A stretch of DNA of 64,000 nucleotides from positions 930,001 through 994,000 of the forward strand of contig NZ_CP132542.1 of NCBI RefSeq assembly GCF_030845175.1. The letters are read 5' to 3'. This document shows, piece after piece, positions 53,844-64,000 of this stretch. The number at the start of each line of letters is the position of its first letter. The stretch's first letter is position 1. Under the pieces are notes generated by a model. The model saw only the letters and a program-made list of their open reading frames with translations. It had not been told where the DNA came from and searched no databases. The stretch comes from Coralliovum pocilloporae (lineage in GTDB: Bacteria > Pseudomonadota > Alphaproteobacteria > Rhizobiales > Cohaesibacteraceae). Made by a program: the position numbers and the translations under genes.

Positions 53844-55451
53844 ATGCAGTCAGCCGCAGATATTATTGCCGCCCGCCTTTATCAGGCCGGATGTCGTCAC
53901 GCCTTTGGCATACCGGGCGGGGAAGTCCTCGCTCTCATGGATTCCCTCGACCGGGCAGGCCTGCGCATTACCCTGACCAAACATGAGAACTGCGCCGGTT
54001 TCATGGGCGAAGGGGTTCATCATGCCGATGGTGCCCCGGCAGTCCTGTTCGCGACCATCGGCCCCGGCCTTGCCAACGCGGCCAATGTTATCGCCAACGC
54101 CATGCAGGACCGCGTGCCGATGATCGTGCTGACCGGCTGCGCCCCTGCCATCGAGCGCCAAACCTATACACATCAGATCTTTGATCATGTCAAACTGTGC
54201 GAACCGATCGCAAAGGCTGTGTTCAGGGTGGAACCAGGAACCGCAGGCATTCTGATCGATAAGGCCGTCGCTATCGCCACTGAAGGTCGCCCGGGTCCTG
54301 TGGTTCTGGACGTGCCAATCGATGTGCAGAAAGAAATGCGGGACATCTGGCTGACCCCTCAACGACAGGACGCCGTGGCAATGGTTCCTGCGGACAGCCC
54401 GACACTCACCACAGCCCGGCACTGGTTCAAGGAAGCCCGAAAGCCCGTGATGATCGCCGGTGTGGATGCCATCAACCAGAATGCCCAGGATGATGTGGCG
54501 GCATTCTGCCAGGCCCATTCCATCCCGCTGATCACCACCTATAAAGGCAAAGGCATTCTGCCCGAGGATGACCCGCTTTCACTGGGTGCAGCCGGGCTTT
54601 CTCCGAAGATTGACAAGCTCGTACTGCCGTTCATCAAGGAGTCCGATTGTATTCTGCTTGCAGGATACGATCCGATCGAGATGCGCGTAGGCTGGCAGGA
54701 TCCCTGGACACCGGACGACCGTGTTATCGACATCACCTCTGAGGTCAATCACCACTATATGCATCAGTCAGCACTGAACATTATCGGTGATATTTCTGCG
54801 ACCCTGAACACCATTGCGGATGGAAGTTCAGTCACTGAAAGCTGGGCGGGCGGGCGCGCAGAAGCCTTGCGTGCAGATATCGTCGCCTCCAAGAACCTTA
54901 ATGAAAACTGGGGTCCATCTGCCATTTCCGACGCCATCCGTTCGGTCACACCGCGCGATACAGTGGTCACCATGGATTCAGGCGCTCACCGCATTGTCCT
55001 CAGTCAGGTCTGGGATACCTATGTGCCACGCGGGGTTCTCCAGTCCTCGGCCCTTTGCACCATGGGCTCCGCCGTGCCCCTCGCGATTGGCCGCAAGCTG
55101 GCAGAGCCGGACCGGCCCGTCATTGCCTTTGTGGGAGATGCGGGGCTTGAAATGTTCCTTGGCGAACTGGCCACGGCCCGTGACCTGAAACTCGGCCTGC
55201 CTGTGGTTGTTTTTGTTGATGAACAACTGGCATTGATCGAACTGAAACAACGCGGCATGCAGATGCCCAATCTTGGTGTCGAATTCGCCGGGACCGATTT
55301 TCCCGCAGTCGCCAGGGCTATGGGCGGCCATGGTTTCGCTGTCAGGGACAGGGAAGCCCTGCAATCCGCGATCAAAGAGAGTTTTGACCGCGATACGTTT
55401 ACGGTCATTGCTGCCATTATTGGCCGACAAGCCTATGACGGCCGCATCTGA
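53844..55451 (+). CDS. Thiamine-diphosphate enzyme, acetolactate-synthase-like
   Basis: The protein has the three-domain fold of ThDP-dependent decarboxylases. The catalytic Glu lies in KHENCAGFM near residue 48, and the C-terminal ThDP-binding motif begins GDAGLEMFLGEL near 430, where the usual GDG reads GDA and the usual Asn pair reads VDEQ. Other members of the family make acetolactate, benzoylformate or oxalyl products. FAD-binding residues of true acetolactate synthase are not evident, and no regulatory subunit gene follows. It is likely a catabolic enzyme with an unknown substrate. Confidence 0.85.
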   Translation: MQSAADIIAARLYQAGCRHAFGIPGGEVLALMDSLDRAGLRITLTKHENCAGFMGEGVHHADGAPAVLFATIGPGLANAANVIANAMQDRVPMIVLTGCAPAIERQTYTHQIFDHVKLCEPIAKAVFRVEPGTAGILIDKAVAIATEGRPGPVVLDVPIDVQKEMRDIWLTPQRQDAVAMVPADSPTLTTARHWFKEARKPVMIAGVDAINQNAQDDVAAFCQAHSIPLITTYKGKGILPEDDPLSLGAAGLSPKIDKLVLPFIKESDCILLAGYDPIEMRVGWQDPWTPDDRVIDITSEVNHHYMHQSALNIIGDISATLNTIADGSSVTESWAGGRAEALRADIVASKNLNENWGPSAISDAIRSVTPRDTVVTMDSGAHRIVLSQVWDTYVPRGVLQSSALCTMGSAVPLAIGRKLAEPDRPVIAFVGDAGLEMFLGELATARDLKLGLPVVVFVDEQLALIELKQRGMQMPNLGVEFAGTDFPAVARAMGGHGFAVRDREALQSAIKESFDRDTFTVIAAIIGRQAYDGRI

Positions 55452-55466
55452 AGCATCCGGCCAGGG

Positions 55467-55886
55467 TCAAAACTCAGGCTTGTCACGGCGCAGTTTCTTT
55501 AACGCGCCGTGCTTTGTCTTCTTGTCCATCCGGCGCTTCTGAGAGGCTCTGCTGGGCCTGGTCGGTCGCCGTGGCGGATCGCGGTGAGCCGCTTCTTTCA
55601 GAAGCGTCACAAGCCGTTCAAGCGCATCCGAGCGGTTCATATCCTGGGTTCTGTGCCGCATGGCCGAAATGACAATCACACCATCCTTGGTCAGTCGCTT
55701 GCCTGCCAATTGCTCCGCTCTGGCCTTCACATAATCAGGCAGGGATGGAGAGTGCCTGATATCGAAGCGCAACTGAACGGCCGTCGAGACCTTATTGACA
55801 TTCTGCCCGCCCGGCCCTGCCGCGCGCACGAAAGTCTCCTCAAGCTCATCCTCGGAAATCGAAATGGTTCTGGTGATCTCAATCAT
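55467..55886 (-). CDS. arfB: Ribosome rescue factor ArfB
   Basis: ArfB (YaeJ) is a peptidyl-tRNA hydrolase that frees ribosomes stalled at mRNA ends. The GGQ motif lies in AAGPGGQNVNKVST near residue 27, and the C-terminal tail is rich in Lys and Arg (RRMDKKTKHGALKKLRR), the part that enters the empty mRNA channel. At 139 residues it lacks the codon-recognition domain of release factors. It is convergent with the ThDP enzyme and only 14 bases from the racemase-family gene upstream. Confidence 0.95.
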   Translation of the reverse strand: MIEITRTISISEDELEETFVRAAGPGGQNVNKVSTAVQLRFDIRHSPSLPDYVKARAEQLAGKRLTKDGVIVISAMRHRTQDMNRSDALERLVTLLKEAAHRDPPRRPTRPSRASQKRRMDKKTKHGALKKLRRDKPEF

Positions 55887-55900
55887 TTCACCAGCCCCGG

Positions 55901-56935
55901 TTACAGCAGGAGGTCAAAGGCGTCCCCCCAGGTATCAGACAAAAGGAACCCCTGCGGATAGGGATCTGTCGGATCAACGCCGATCTGATGCAAGCCATGG
56001 ATCCAGCCCCGTCCCGACAGGCGCGTCAATGTAGCCGGACGGTCACCCACACGGGTCTCACCAATCAGTTCCGCGTTGAAACGGCTGCCAATAATCGAAC
56101 AAGCCTCAACCTTGTCGCCGACAGAAACCTCTCCGCGGGCATGGCGGACCGCCATGCGTGCTGTATTACCGGTTCCGCAGGGTGACCGGTCGAACCGCCC
56201 GGGCGGCAGGACCGTTCCGCCGATCAGCGCTCCATCCTCACGCTGGTCCACAAACATGGTGTAGGAAATCGTGTTGAGCGATGGCTCCGTCGGATGATTG
56301 AGAAGCACCGTCTCATTCAAGGCACGGTGAACCCGACTGCCAATATCGACCAGTGCCCGTGCCTGATCCGGTTCAATTACCCGCCCGAACTGTTTGGGGT
56401 CTATCAGGGCATAATAAACCCCGCCAAAGGCAATATCGACTGTCACAGGATCAAGGCCTGGAACATCAATCCGATAGTCGAGATGCTCAACAAAACCGGG
56501 AACCATATCCAGGACAACACGCTCGCATTTGCCGTCATGACACAGCGCCCTGGCTGTAACCAGCCCGGCAGGTGTATCAAGCTTTACGACGGTTTCAGGC
56601 TCTGTCATCGGCACAATGCCGGTTTCAAGCAGCACAGTCACAACGCAGATACAGTTTGACCCTGACATGGCATGGGCTCTGTCTCCCTGCAGGATGATAA
56701 AGCCTGCATCCGCGTCCGGTCTTGATGGTGGAAACAGAAGATTGGTACTCATCTGGGCAGAGCCGCGTGGCTCAAAGACACAGAACCGGCGCAGACTGTC
56801 ATCCACATCGTTGAGATAGTTCATCTTTTCAAGCATGGTTTCGCCGGGCACAGTCAACACACCGCCGGTCACCACGCGGCCCACTTCGCCTTCCGCATGG
56901 GCCTCAACCATTGTCAGTGTTTTTGTCCAGCGCAT
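55901..56935 (-). CDS. Proline racemase-family enzyme, Ser-Cys type
   Basis: The proline racemase fold acts on free amino acids such as proline or hydroxyproline. The first catalytic site reads MSGSNCIC, with Ser in the place of the usual Cys (MCGH), while the second is DRSPCGTGN with the Cys kept. The Ser-Cys pair sets it apart from Cys-Cys proline racemases and from Thr-Cys 3-hydroxyproline dehydratases; it may be a hydroxyproline epimerase or dehydratase. The ATG at 56935, with GAGG before it, is chosen over a GTG at 56944. Confidence 0.85.
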   Translation of the reverse strand: MRWTKTLTMVEAHAEGEVGRVVTGGVLTVPGETMLEKMNYLNDVDDSLRRFCVFEPRGSAQMSTNLLFPPSRPDADAGFIILQGDRAHAMSGSNCICVVTVLLETGIVPMTEPETVVKLDTPAGLVTARALCHDGKCERVVLDMVPGFVEHLDYRIDVPGLDPVTVDIAFGGVYYALIDPKQFGRVIEPDQARALVDIGSRVHRALNETVLLNHPTEPSLNTISYTMFVDQREDGALIGGTVLPPGRFDRSPCGTGNTARMAVRHARGEVSVGDKVEACSIIGSRFNAELIGETRVGDRPATLTRLSGRGWIHGLHQIGVDPTDPYPQGFLLSDTWGDAFDLLL

Positions 56936-57001
56936 TCGGATCACCTCTTTTGCTCAACGGCAGAGTGATGTCGGACGGTGATTAACGCAAGTCTTTTGGT
57001 C

Positions 57002-59815
57002 TTAAGAAACTGCTATCAAAGGTGCTTTCACCGGCTCGAATTGTCCGATCAGGCGTTCCCAGTCCGCAGTCGGCATCGGTTTGCCATAGAGATAGCCCTG
57101 ACCGTAAGTGCAGCCGGCCAGATGCAACAGAGCCTGTTGCTCGGGCGTCTCGATACCTTCCGCCACTGTTTCCATGTTCAGGTCCGTTGCAAGCGTTGCC
57201 ACAGAACGGATGATGGCAAGGGACTGGGAATCAAGCCCGATACCCCGGACAAAGGACTGATCGATCTTGATCTTGTCGATGGGAAAGCTCTGGATATAAC
57301 CAAGCGATGAGTAACCCGTGCCGAAGTCATCCAGTGCAAAACGGAGACCCATATCCTTGATCTGCTGCATCAGGGACAGAATGTGGTCACTGTCCTCCAC
57401 AAACAGGCTTTCCGTGATTTCCAGGTCAAGTCGGGACACAGGCAGGTGTGACCGCTCGAGGGCTCTTTCAACCGTCTTGACCACATCACCCTGCATGAAC
57501 TGGACAGGAGACAGGTTGACGGCAACCTTCAAATCATTCGGCCATTTGGCCGCTTCCAAACAGGCGCGCTCCAGAATCCACGCACCCAGATCAACAATCA
57601 GATTGGATTGTTCGGCGATCGGTATAAACTCACCCGGAGATACCGGCCCGCGCTCCGGATGGATCCAGCGAACCAGAGCCTCAGCCCCGATAAGCTTGCC
57701 AGAAGACAGAGAGATCTGCGGCTGATAGTAGACAGAGAACTGATCCCGTTCAAAAGCCTTCCAAAGGTCAAGCTCAAGAGCCTGACGGGTCTTGATCCGC
57801 GACTCCATCCTGTCATCAAAAACAGAAAAACTGACTCCTGTCTGAGCGCGCGCTGCATCCAGAGCAATACCGGCTCGTTTTGCAAGGCTGTCGTAAGAAA
57901 CCCCGGATGCATGATAGGCAATCCCCACTGTCAGTCCGATCGCAGCTCCGTGGCCTTCCAGGTAATAGGGCTGGCTGACATCCTCAATGGTGCACTTTAC
58001 CAGTTCCTCAACAACGGCCCGGTCATCAAGGCTGCCGACAAATAACAGGAATTCACCATCACCAATCGCTGACAGAACATCGCCCGAACAGAGCAGACTG
58101 CGCAACCGGACGACGACCTGCTTCAGAATGGAATCCGCGAAATCCCCTCCCAGAGCATCCTTGACCTGCTGCAATCGGTCCACTGAGAGATGCAGAACAG
58201 CCGTAGCCGGGCCCGGTTCTTCGGATTGTTCGTCCAGAAGTTCAATGAACCGGCGTCGATTGGGCAAGCCGGTCAGTTCATCAAACCGTGCCATGTAATC
58301 AAGGCGTTCTTCGGCGATTTTCCTGTCGGTAATGTCCCGGAAACTGACACAGATGACGACCTGATCAGGCTTGGCCTGCCCGGAGCGATCCATCCCGCCA
58401 TCCAGCCAGGAAGCCGTCACCACATATTCAATCACCAGTCTCTGGTCGTGGTCCGGGCGATAGTCGAGCACGATTGGACCGCCATTGGGGGACCCGCCGG
58501 ACCGCATCAGACTGATAGCCTGTTCGACCGCAACGCCCATTTCTTCTGGAGCTATCAGTTGAAACCGGATACCTTTCAGGGTTTTGGATCCAAACCTCTT
58601 TGCTGTCCCAATCTCAGAGAAAAAGGCTAGTGCAGCCCGGTTAGCATTGTGGATTGTACCGTCTTCCTGAACGATGACGATGCCGTCGAAATTGTCCGCA
58701 ATCACCCTGTCAAAGATGATCCGCATATTTTCAATGCGGCTCTCATAGATGACCTGCAGCAGTTTCCCAAGGTTGATCTCTCTAAAGACAATCAACGTTG
58801 CGAAGGAGAAAACCGCAAAATGCAGAGCTGCGGTCCGCATCGCATCAGCATACGCAACCTGTAAGACGGCCGCACCTGCCTCTAGTGCCAGAGCGAAGAC
58901 GACACAGGCCAGAAGCATCTGGCTCCAGCGTACCTTACGCTGAAGAAAGAAAAGCCCCGCTCCAACAAGCAGCAACAGGCCTGCCGTGATCGGATTATCT
59001 GACTGCAATAACGCGCGATTCTGAAGCAGTGTCTCAGCTGCGACAGCCTGCAGCAAGTGACCCGAAATAATGCCAAATCGGGGTATGGCAAAGAAATCCC
59101 GAAGCTCAGCTGCACTGGCACCGACAATCACCTTACGACCATTCAGCTGCTCGGCGGGAACAGAACCATTGAGCAGGTCATGGACCGGAATATGTTCGAT
59201 CAGATCAGCCCTGATACCGAAATCAATCAGATAGGCCCCATCCGTGCCACCAGAAAACCCACCGAGGACCGCAGCAATGGACTGCACCGGCTCACCATTG
59301 ATCTCTTCACCGAATGGAAAAGTCCGGATCACACTGTCTGGGTCGGGAAAGACATTGACACTGGCAGGCCAGCTCAGATCGCCCAGTTGAGAAATGGCAC
59401 TGTTGCCGTGCAGCTCCTCCGACAAAACCGATTTCGGTTGATTGAAGGCGGCAAGAATGACCAGCGCGTCCGAACGTTCAATGGCCTTGGCGAACAAGGC
59501 ATCATCATAAGGATTTGATGGGCTGCTGAAATCGATATCGAACGCAATCTCACTGACACCGAGGGTATTGAGCCGATCAATAATGTCGCCATAGATACGC
59601 CGTTTCCAGGGCCATGCTCCAAGCTTTTCTATGCTTGCCGCATCAATATCAATGAGAACAATATCACCGGTAGGCGCACGATTGTCAGCGCTGAACCGCA
59701 TATCGCGCAGGAAACGATCAACCGGTTCAAAAAGGCCGAAAAAATGCAGCGTGAACGCAAGGCAGATCACGAGAACAGGTGATTTCCTCAAACCCATCAA
59801 CATGTTTTCCGCCAC
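57002..59815 (-). CDS. CHASE2-PAS-GGDEF-EAL cyclic-di-GMP phosphodiesterase
   Basis: An N-terminal membrane anchor leads into a periplasmic CHASE2 sensor (about residues 30-265), three transmembrane helices (275-355), a PAS domain (375-500), a GGDEF domain and an EAL domain. The GGDEF site reads GDGEF, so diguanylate cyclase activity is probably lost. The EAL domain keeps its key residues: EALVRW, NLSPVQF, LEITESL, DDFGTGYSS, KIDQSFV and AEGIET. It should break down cyclic-di-GMP under control of an outside signal. It follows the FecR-domain gene on the same strand. Confidence 0.93.
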   Translation of the reverse strand: MAENMLMGLRKSPVLVICLAFTLHFFGLFEPVDRFLRDMRFSADNRAPTGDIVLIDIDAASIEKLGAWPWKRRIYGDIIDRLNTLGVSEIAFDIDFSSPSNPYDDALFAKAIERSDALVILAAFNQPKSVLSEELHGNSAISQLGDLSWPASVNVFPDPDSVIRTFPFGEEINGEPVQSIAAVLGGFSGGTDGAYLIDFGIRADLIEHIPVHDLLNGSVPAEQLNGRKVIVGASAAELRDFFAIPRFGIISGHLLQAVAAETLLQNRALLQSDNPITAGLLLLVGAGLFFLQRKVRWSQMLLACVVFALALEAGAAVLQVAYADAMRTAALHFAVFSFATLIVFREINLGKLLQVIYESRIENMRIIFDRVIADNFDGIVIVQEDGTIHNANRAALAFFSEIGTAKRFGSKTLKGIRFQLIAPEEMGVAVEQAISLMRSGGSPNGGPIVLDYRPDHDQRLVIEYVVTASWLDGGMDRSGQAKPDQVVICVSFRDITDRKIAEERLDYMARFDELTGLPNRRRFIELLDEQSEEPGPATAVLHLSVDRLQQVKDALGGDFADSILKQVVVRLRSLLCSGDVLSAIGDGEFLLFVGSLDDRAVVEELVKCTIEDVSQPYYLEGHGAAIGLTVGIAYHASGVSYDSLAKRAGIALDAARAQTGVSFSVFDDRMESRIKTRQALELDLWKAFERDQFSVYYQPQISLSSGKLIGAEALVRWIHPERGPVSPGEFIPIAEQSNLIVDLGAWILERACLEAAKWPNDLKVAVNLSPVQFMQGDVVKTVERALERSHLPVSRLDLEITESLFVEDSDHILSLMQQIKDMGLRFALDDFGTGYSSLGYIQSFPIDKIKIDQSFVRGIGLDSQSLAIIRSVATLATDLNMETVAEGIETPEQQALLHLAGCTYGQGYLYGKPMPTADWERLIGQFEPVKAPLIAVS

Positions 59816-59985
59816 TCTCCCCTGCCACCCGGCATAAAGATCGCAGTTCGGTCAGAAAGATGCCGAATGCAGATCAAGGGAGAATAATAATTCCAACCTC
59901 TTAAGATTGGCTGAAATTGGCTGGAATCCAAAAGGCTGCATCTGATGACTGATACAGCCTCGAATCTTATTTCGGTTAAACCAGC

Positions 59986-61344
<1,359 letters not shown>

Positions 61345-61580
61345 AATGTTCCTCCTGGAACGCGGGTTTTCACAGCGTGGACCCTACTTCAAGAAATTTG
61401 AAAAACCGCAAACAACATATTTAGAATTTTAATCGGTGCGGTGCCTGAGTAGCCCTTGGTGACAAAATTCAGGCAAATAATGTCAGTATTTTCCTCTATC
61501 AACATAATTATTCAACCTTCATTAAGCATAGAAGGAATAAATTTATTGGTACCGGGGATCATTCAACAAACAGACACTTC

Positions 61581-62837
61581 ATGCAGCGCGTATCAAAATA
61601 CCTCTACTTGGCACTGCTGTATACGCTCCTCGCGTCCTTGCAAGCAACCGTCCATGCACAGTCTGTTGATCTTACCGACAACTACAATCTCGGATACAGA
61701 AGTCACGAGAAGAGTGACCCTTACAAGCTGGGAAGCTTCAAGGCAGGTGGTTCTGTAGGATCTGCCGTCGGCTATGATGACAATGTCCACGAGACGCCCG
61801 ACGACAAGCGATCCGGTGCATTCGTGCAGACCGACGCCTTCTTGTGGATCAACTCAGACTGGGAGCGACATGCCCTCAACATCTCTGCCTATGGCAGCCA
61901 GTCCGTTTACCCCGACAACAATTCCGAAGACGAATATTACGCCAACATCTTTACCTATGGGCGTCTTGATCTGCCGTCTGACGTTCAGTTCGAACTGATC
62001 AGTACCTATCAGTTTGATGAAGATCCGCGCGGGGATCCGCGCATTCTGTTTAACCCATCCAAGACATCAGTTGACCAGGAAGCCGCTGTCAAAGCCTTTC
62101 TGTCAAAAGGGTTCGGCAAGGCCGCAATCACCGTGCGCGGCGGTGTCACGTACTCCCAGCACGAAGATACAACATCAAATCTCGGCCTTTCCCTGCAGCG
62201 GGATGACGATGACAGTATCCTCTATGATGTGCGCCTTCGCGGCAGTTTCAATTTCGGAGAACGTCTCAACGCCTATGTGGAAGGCGGATACAACCGCTGG
62301 GACTTTGAGCGCGAGACCGATCGCAATGGCATTCAGCGAGGGTCTCAAGGTGGCCATGTTGCAGCCGGACTTCTGTTCCAGCCCAACAACAAGATCAGCG
62401 GCGAGATTGCTGTCGGCTACAGACACCAGCAGTTCCGTGACCCGGGCTTTTCCGACTCAGGTGCACTAACCCTTGATGCCTGGGTTACATGGGCCGTAAC
62501 CGACCGCTTCAACCTGAGCGCCGTTGCCGACACCCGGTTTGAAGAAGATAGTATTTTTGGGCAGGCCGGAACCCTGTCGCGCTCCCTGACATTGCAGGCT
62601 GACTATCGCGTTCATGATCGTCTGCGCCTGTTCACCAGCGGCTACTATCTTTACGAGGACAATATCGGAAGCAGTTTAGACGATCAGACCCTGATCGCCA
62701 CAATCGGCTTCGACTATGAACTTTATTCAAGACTGGTTCTGACCGGCAAATATGAATACGAGTATTTCGATGCTGGTTTTGCAGGCGGTGACTACGATGC
62801 CAATCGCGTTCAGCTTGGTTTGAAGCTGACCCGGTAG
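61581..62837 (+). CDS. Outer-membrane beta-barrel protein
   Basis: A signal peptide ends near VHAQSV (about residue 27). The mature part is a run of alternating strands with many aromatic girdle residues (YGSQSVYP, TGKYEYEYF), ending in a strand with a basic last residue (QLGLKLTR), as in outer-membrane beta-barrels of the BBP2 or surface-polysaccharide type. No strong ribosome binding site is seen before the ATG. It is divergent from the FecR-domain gene, with a 236-base gap that holds both promoters. It may be an outer-membrane partner of the FecR/CHASE2 pair. Confidence 0.8.
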   Translation: MQRVSKYLYLALLYTLLASLQATVHAQSVDLTDNYNLGYRSHEKSDPYKLGSFKAGGSVGSAVGYDDNVHETPDDKRSGAFVQTDAFLWINSDWERHALNISAYGSQSVYPDNNSEDEYYANIFTYGRLDLPSDVQFELISTYQFDEDPRGDPRILFNPSKTSVDQEAAVKAFLSKGFGKAAITVRGGVTYSQHEDTTSNLGLSLQRDDDDSILYDVRLRGSFNFGERLNAYVEGGYNRWDFERETDRNGIQRGSQGGHVAAGLLFQPNNKISGEIAVGYRHQQFRDPGFSDSGALTLDAWVTWAVTDRFNLSAVADTRFEEDSIFGQAGTLSRSLTLQADYRVHDRLRLFTSGYYLYEDNIGSSLDDQTLIATIGFDYELYSRLVLTGKYEYEYFDAGFAGGDYDANRVQLGLKLTR

Positions 62838-62878
62838 GTTTATCGGGAACACCCTCAACACGGGCGTCTCAAAGCCCA

Positions 62879-62963
62879 TTAAAGCGCCAGACCTTTAACC
62901 TGAATTTGCAATGGTGCTTTAGGAATTTGCTTCTGCGCGAGTTTTTATCTGAAGCACGCTCTA
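62879..62963 (-). repeat. Dispersed intergenic mosaic repeat, copy 2
   Basis: The 85-bp reverse-complement relative of 13638-13743. It lacks the 8-bp-stem hairpin insert of copy 1 and has a mismatch in the CTAAAGCACC/GGCGCTTTAA arms. It lies in the gap between the beta-barrel gene and the RTX gene, close to the stops of both. Confidence 0.75.
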
Positions 62964-63064
62964 GCCATACGTCCTGAGAGGGCAAAGGCACGAGGCGATC
63001 ACCAACGATCACGCCCCATGCACCAGACAGACCTGCGTCAAATCAAACGCAAATGCGAAGCAGA

Positions 63065-64000
63065 TCAGACGAACCGGAAGTCATCATCATGAAGGTCAGC
63101 AACAACAGTATTCTTCAGAACAATACTGTTGCCGGCATCCAGCGTTATCGTCGTATCCGTGCCATCATCAGAAGCCAGAGCCAGCACCTCTGAAAAGTCA
63201 CTCAATGCGGCTACACCATCGAATTCGATAACATCATCAGAGCCCGCACCTGCTGTGAAGTCGTCTATGACGTCTTGACCAAAGCCTGGGGCGAAAACGA
63301 AGGTGTCGTCTCCATTCCCACCTTCCAGACGGTCATTGCCACCAGCGCCCTCAAGTCGGTCATCACCACCGAAACCACGCAGCCAGTTCGCACCAGAATC
63401 ACCGGTCAGATCATCATTTCCGGTACGCGAGCCGATGACATTCTCAATCGAAACATAGGCATCACCAGCAGCATCACCGAGGTTTTTGCTGTTATCTGAC
63501 AGGTTGACCGTAACACCGGAACGGGAATTGTAGTACCGCACCGTATCAATACCGCTGCCACCATCAAGATAGTCTGCGCCGGACCCGTTGGCATTCAGGG
63601 TATCGTTACCGCCCTCACCAAAGAGGCGATCTTCACCACCATTGCCATACAGAACATTATTGGCTGAATTGCCCGTCAGAACATCATTGTGACGAGAGCC
63701 TGCGATCCACTCGATATTGGACAGAATGTCACCCTGAGCGTCACCACCAGACCCGGTTCCATTGGTCAGGTTGACTGTTACGCCCGTAGAAGACCCGGAA
63801 TAAACTGCAAGGTCATTGCTACCAGAACCACCGTCCAATCGGTCAGCGCCCTGCCCACCTTCAAGACGGTCTTTGCCATCACCACCTTCAACGCTGTCAT
63901 TGCCACCAGCACCACGAAGGCTGTCATTGCCACCAAAGCCGCGTAACCAGTTCGCACCAGAATCACCGGTCAGATCATCATTGCCGGTACGCGAGCCGAT
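63065..64000 (-). CDS. RTX-type secreted protein, partial
   Basis: The C-terminal 311 residues of a larger protein lie in the window; the frame is open to the right edge, so the N-terminus is outside. The sequence is built of glycine-rich calcium-binding nonapeptides (GGxGNDxL type, e.g. [13 protein letters not shown]), mixed with longer modules. The C-terminus ends in a hydrophobic DDFRFV-like tail, typical of type I secretion substrates. A 54-base stretch at 63383-63436 recurs at 63947-64000 with one mismatch, showing a module duplication. It is probably a secreted adhesin or enzyme; the T1SS genes are not seen. Confidence 0.92.
   Translation of the reverse strand: MGSRTGNDDLTGDSGANWLRGFGGNDSLRGAGGNDSVEGGDGKDRLEGGQGADRLDGGSGSNDLAVYSGSSTGVTVNLTNGTGSGGDAQGDILSNIEWIAGSRHNDVLTGNSANNVLYGNGGEDRLFGEGGNDTLNANGSGADYLDGGSGIDTVRYYNSRSGVTVNLSDNSKNLGDAAGDAYVSIENVIGSRTGNDDLTGDSGANWLRGFGGDDRLEGAGGNDRLEGGNGDDTFVFAPGFGQDVIDDFTAGAGSDDVIEFDGVAALSDFSEVLALASDDGTDTTITLDAGNSIVLKNTVVADLHDDDFRFV

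Overview
The window is a piece of an alphaproteobacterial chromosome with an integrated mobile element at its left end. The host assignment rests on gene order: pckA, a ChvI/ChvG two-component pair, a short HPr kinase, a mannose-type EIIA, HPr and ahcY lie together as they do in Hyphomicrobiales (Rhizobiales) and close relatives, and lptC-lptA-lptB-rpoN is the usual alphaproteobacterial block. The genus cannot be told from the sequence alone.

Positions 1 to about 13386 are an integrated element, visibly more AT-rich and full of unrecognised genes. Its right end is the 3' end of a tRNA-Ser(GGA) gene on the minus strand (13387-13476), and a large serine recombinase gene reads straight through that tRNA. 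Next to the recombinase, genes from 4800 to 11856 form a conserved-looking backbone: a VirD4/TraG-like ATPase without membrane anchor, a four-helix membrane protein, a secreted von Willebrand-type protein, small membrane proteins and three charged proteins. No relaxase or type IV secretion channel is seen. The outer part (1 to 4720) is cargo: a QueC-like PP-loop enzyme, a one-helix membrane protein, and a three-gene minus-strand operon of two unknown proteins and an ankyrin-repeat protein. The other end of the element lies left of the window.

From 13.5 to 27.7 kb the chromosome carries msrA, mepA, a DUF2799-type lipoprotein, a GFA-type zinc protein, an RNase D-like exonuclease, lptC-lptA-lptB, rpoN, an esterase lipoprotein, thiC under a TPP riboswitch, a class III aminotransferase and a Tat-exported metallo-hydrolase. 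From 28 to 33 kb come an amidase, a class II glutamine amidotransferase, bluB and an ABC exporter. From 33 to 44 kb is the central-metabolism and regulation block: pckA, hugZ-like, chvI, chvG, hprK, EIIA, HPr, a PepSY-like secreted protein, ahcY, a Nudix protein and a PiT phosphate permease. From 44 to 56 kb are an L,D-transpeptidase, a large coiled-coil membrane protein, nnrU, ogt, mccA and mccB (leucine degradation), a 265-bp MITE, an acyl-CoA synthetase, a ThDP enzyme, arfB and a proline racemase-family enzyme.

The last 7 kb look like one envelope and biofilm module: a CHASE2-PAS-GGDEF-EAL protein with a broken GGDEF motif, a FecR-domain protein with long Gly-Asn hexanucleotide repeats, a divergent outer-membrane beta-barrel and an RTX-type secreted protein running off the right edge. 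A dispersed intergenic repeat occurs in inverted orientation at 13638-13743 and 62879-62963.
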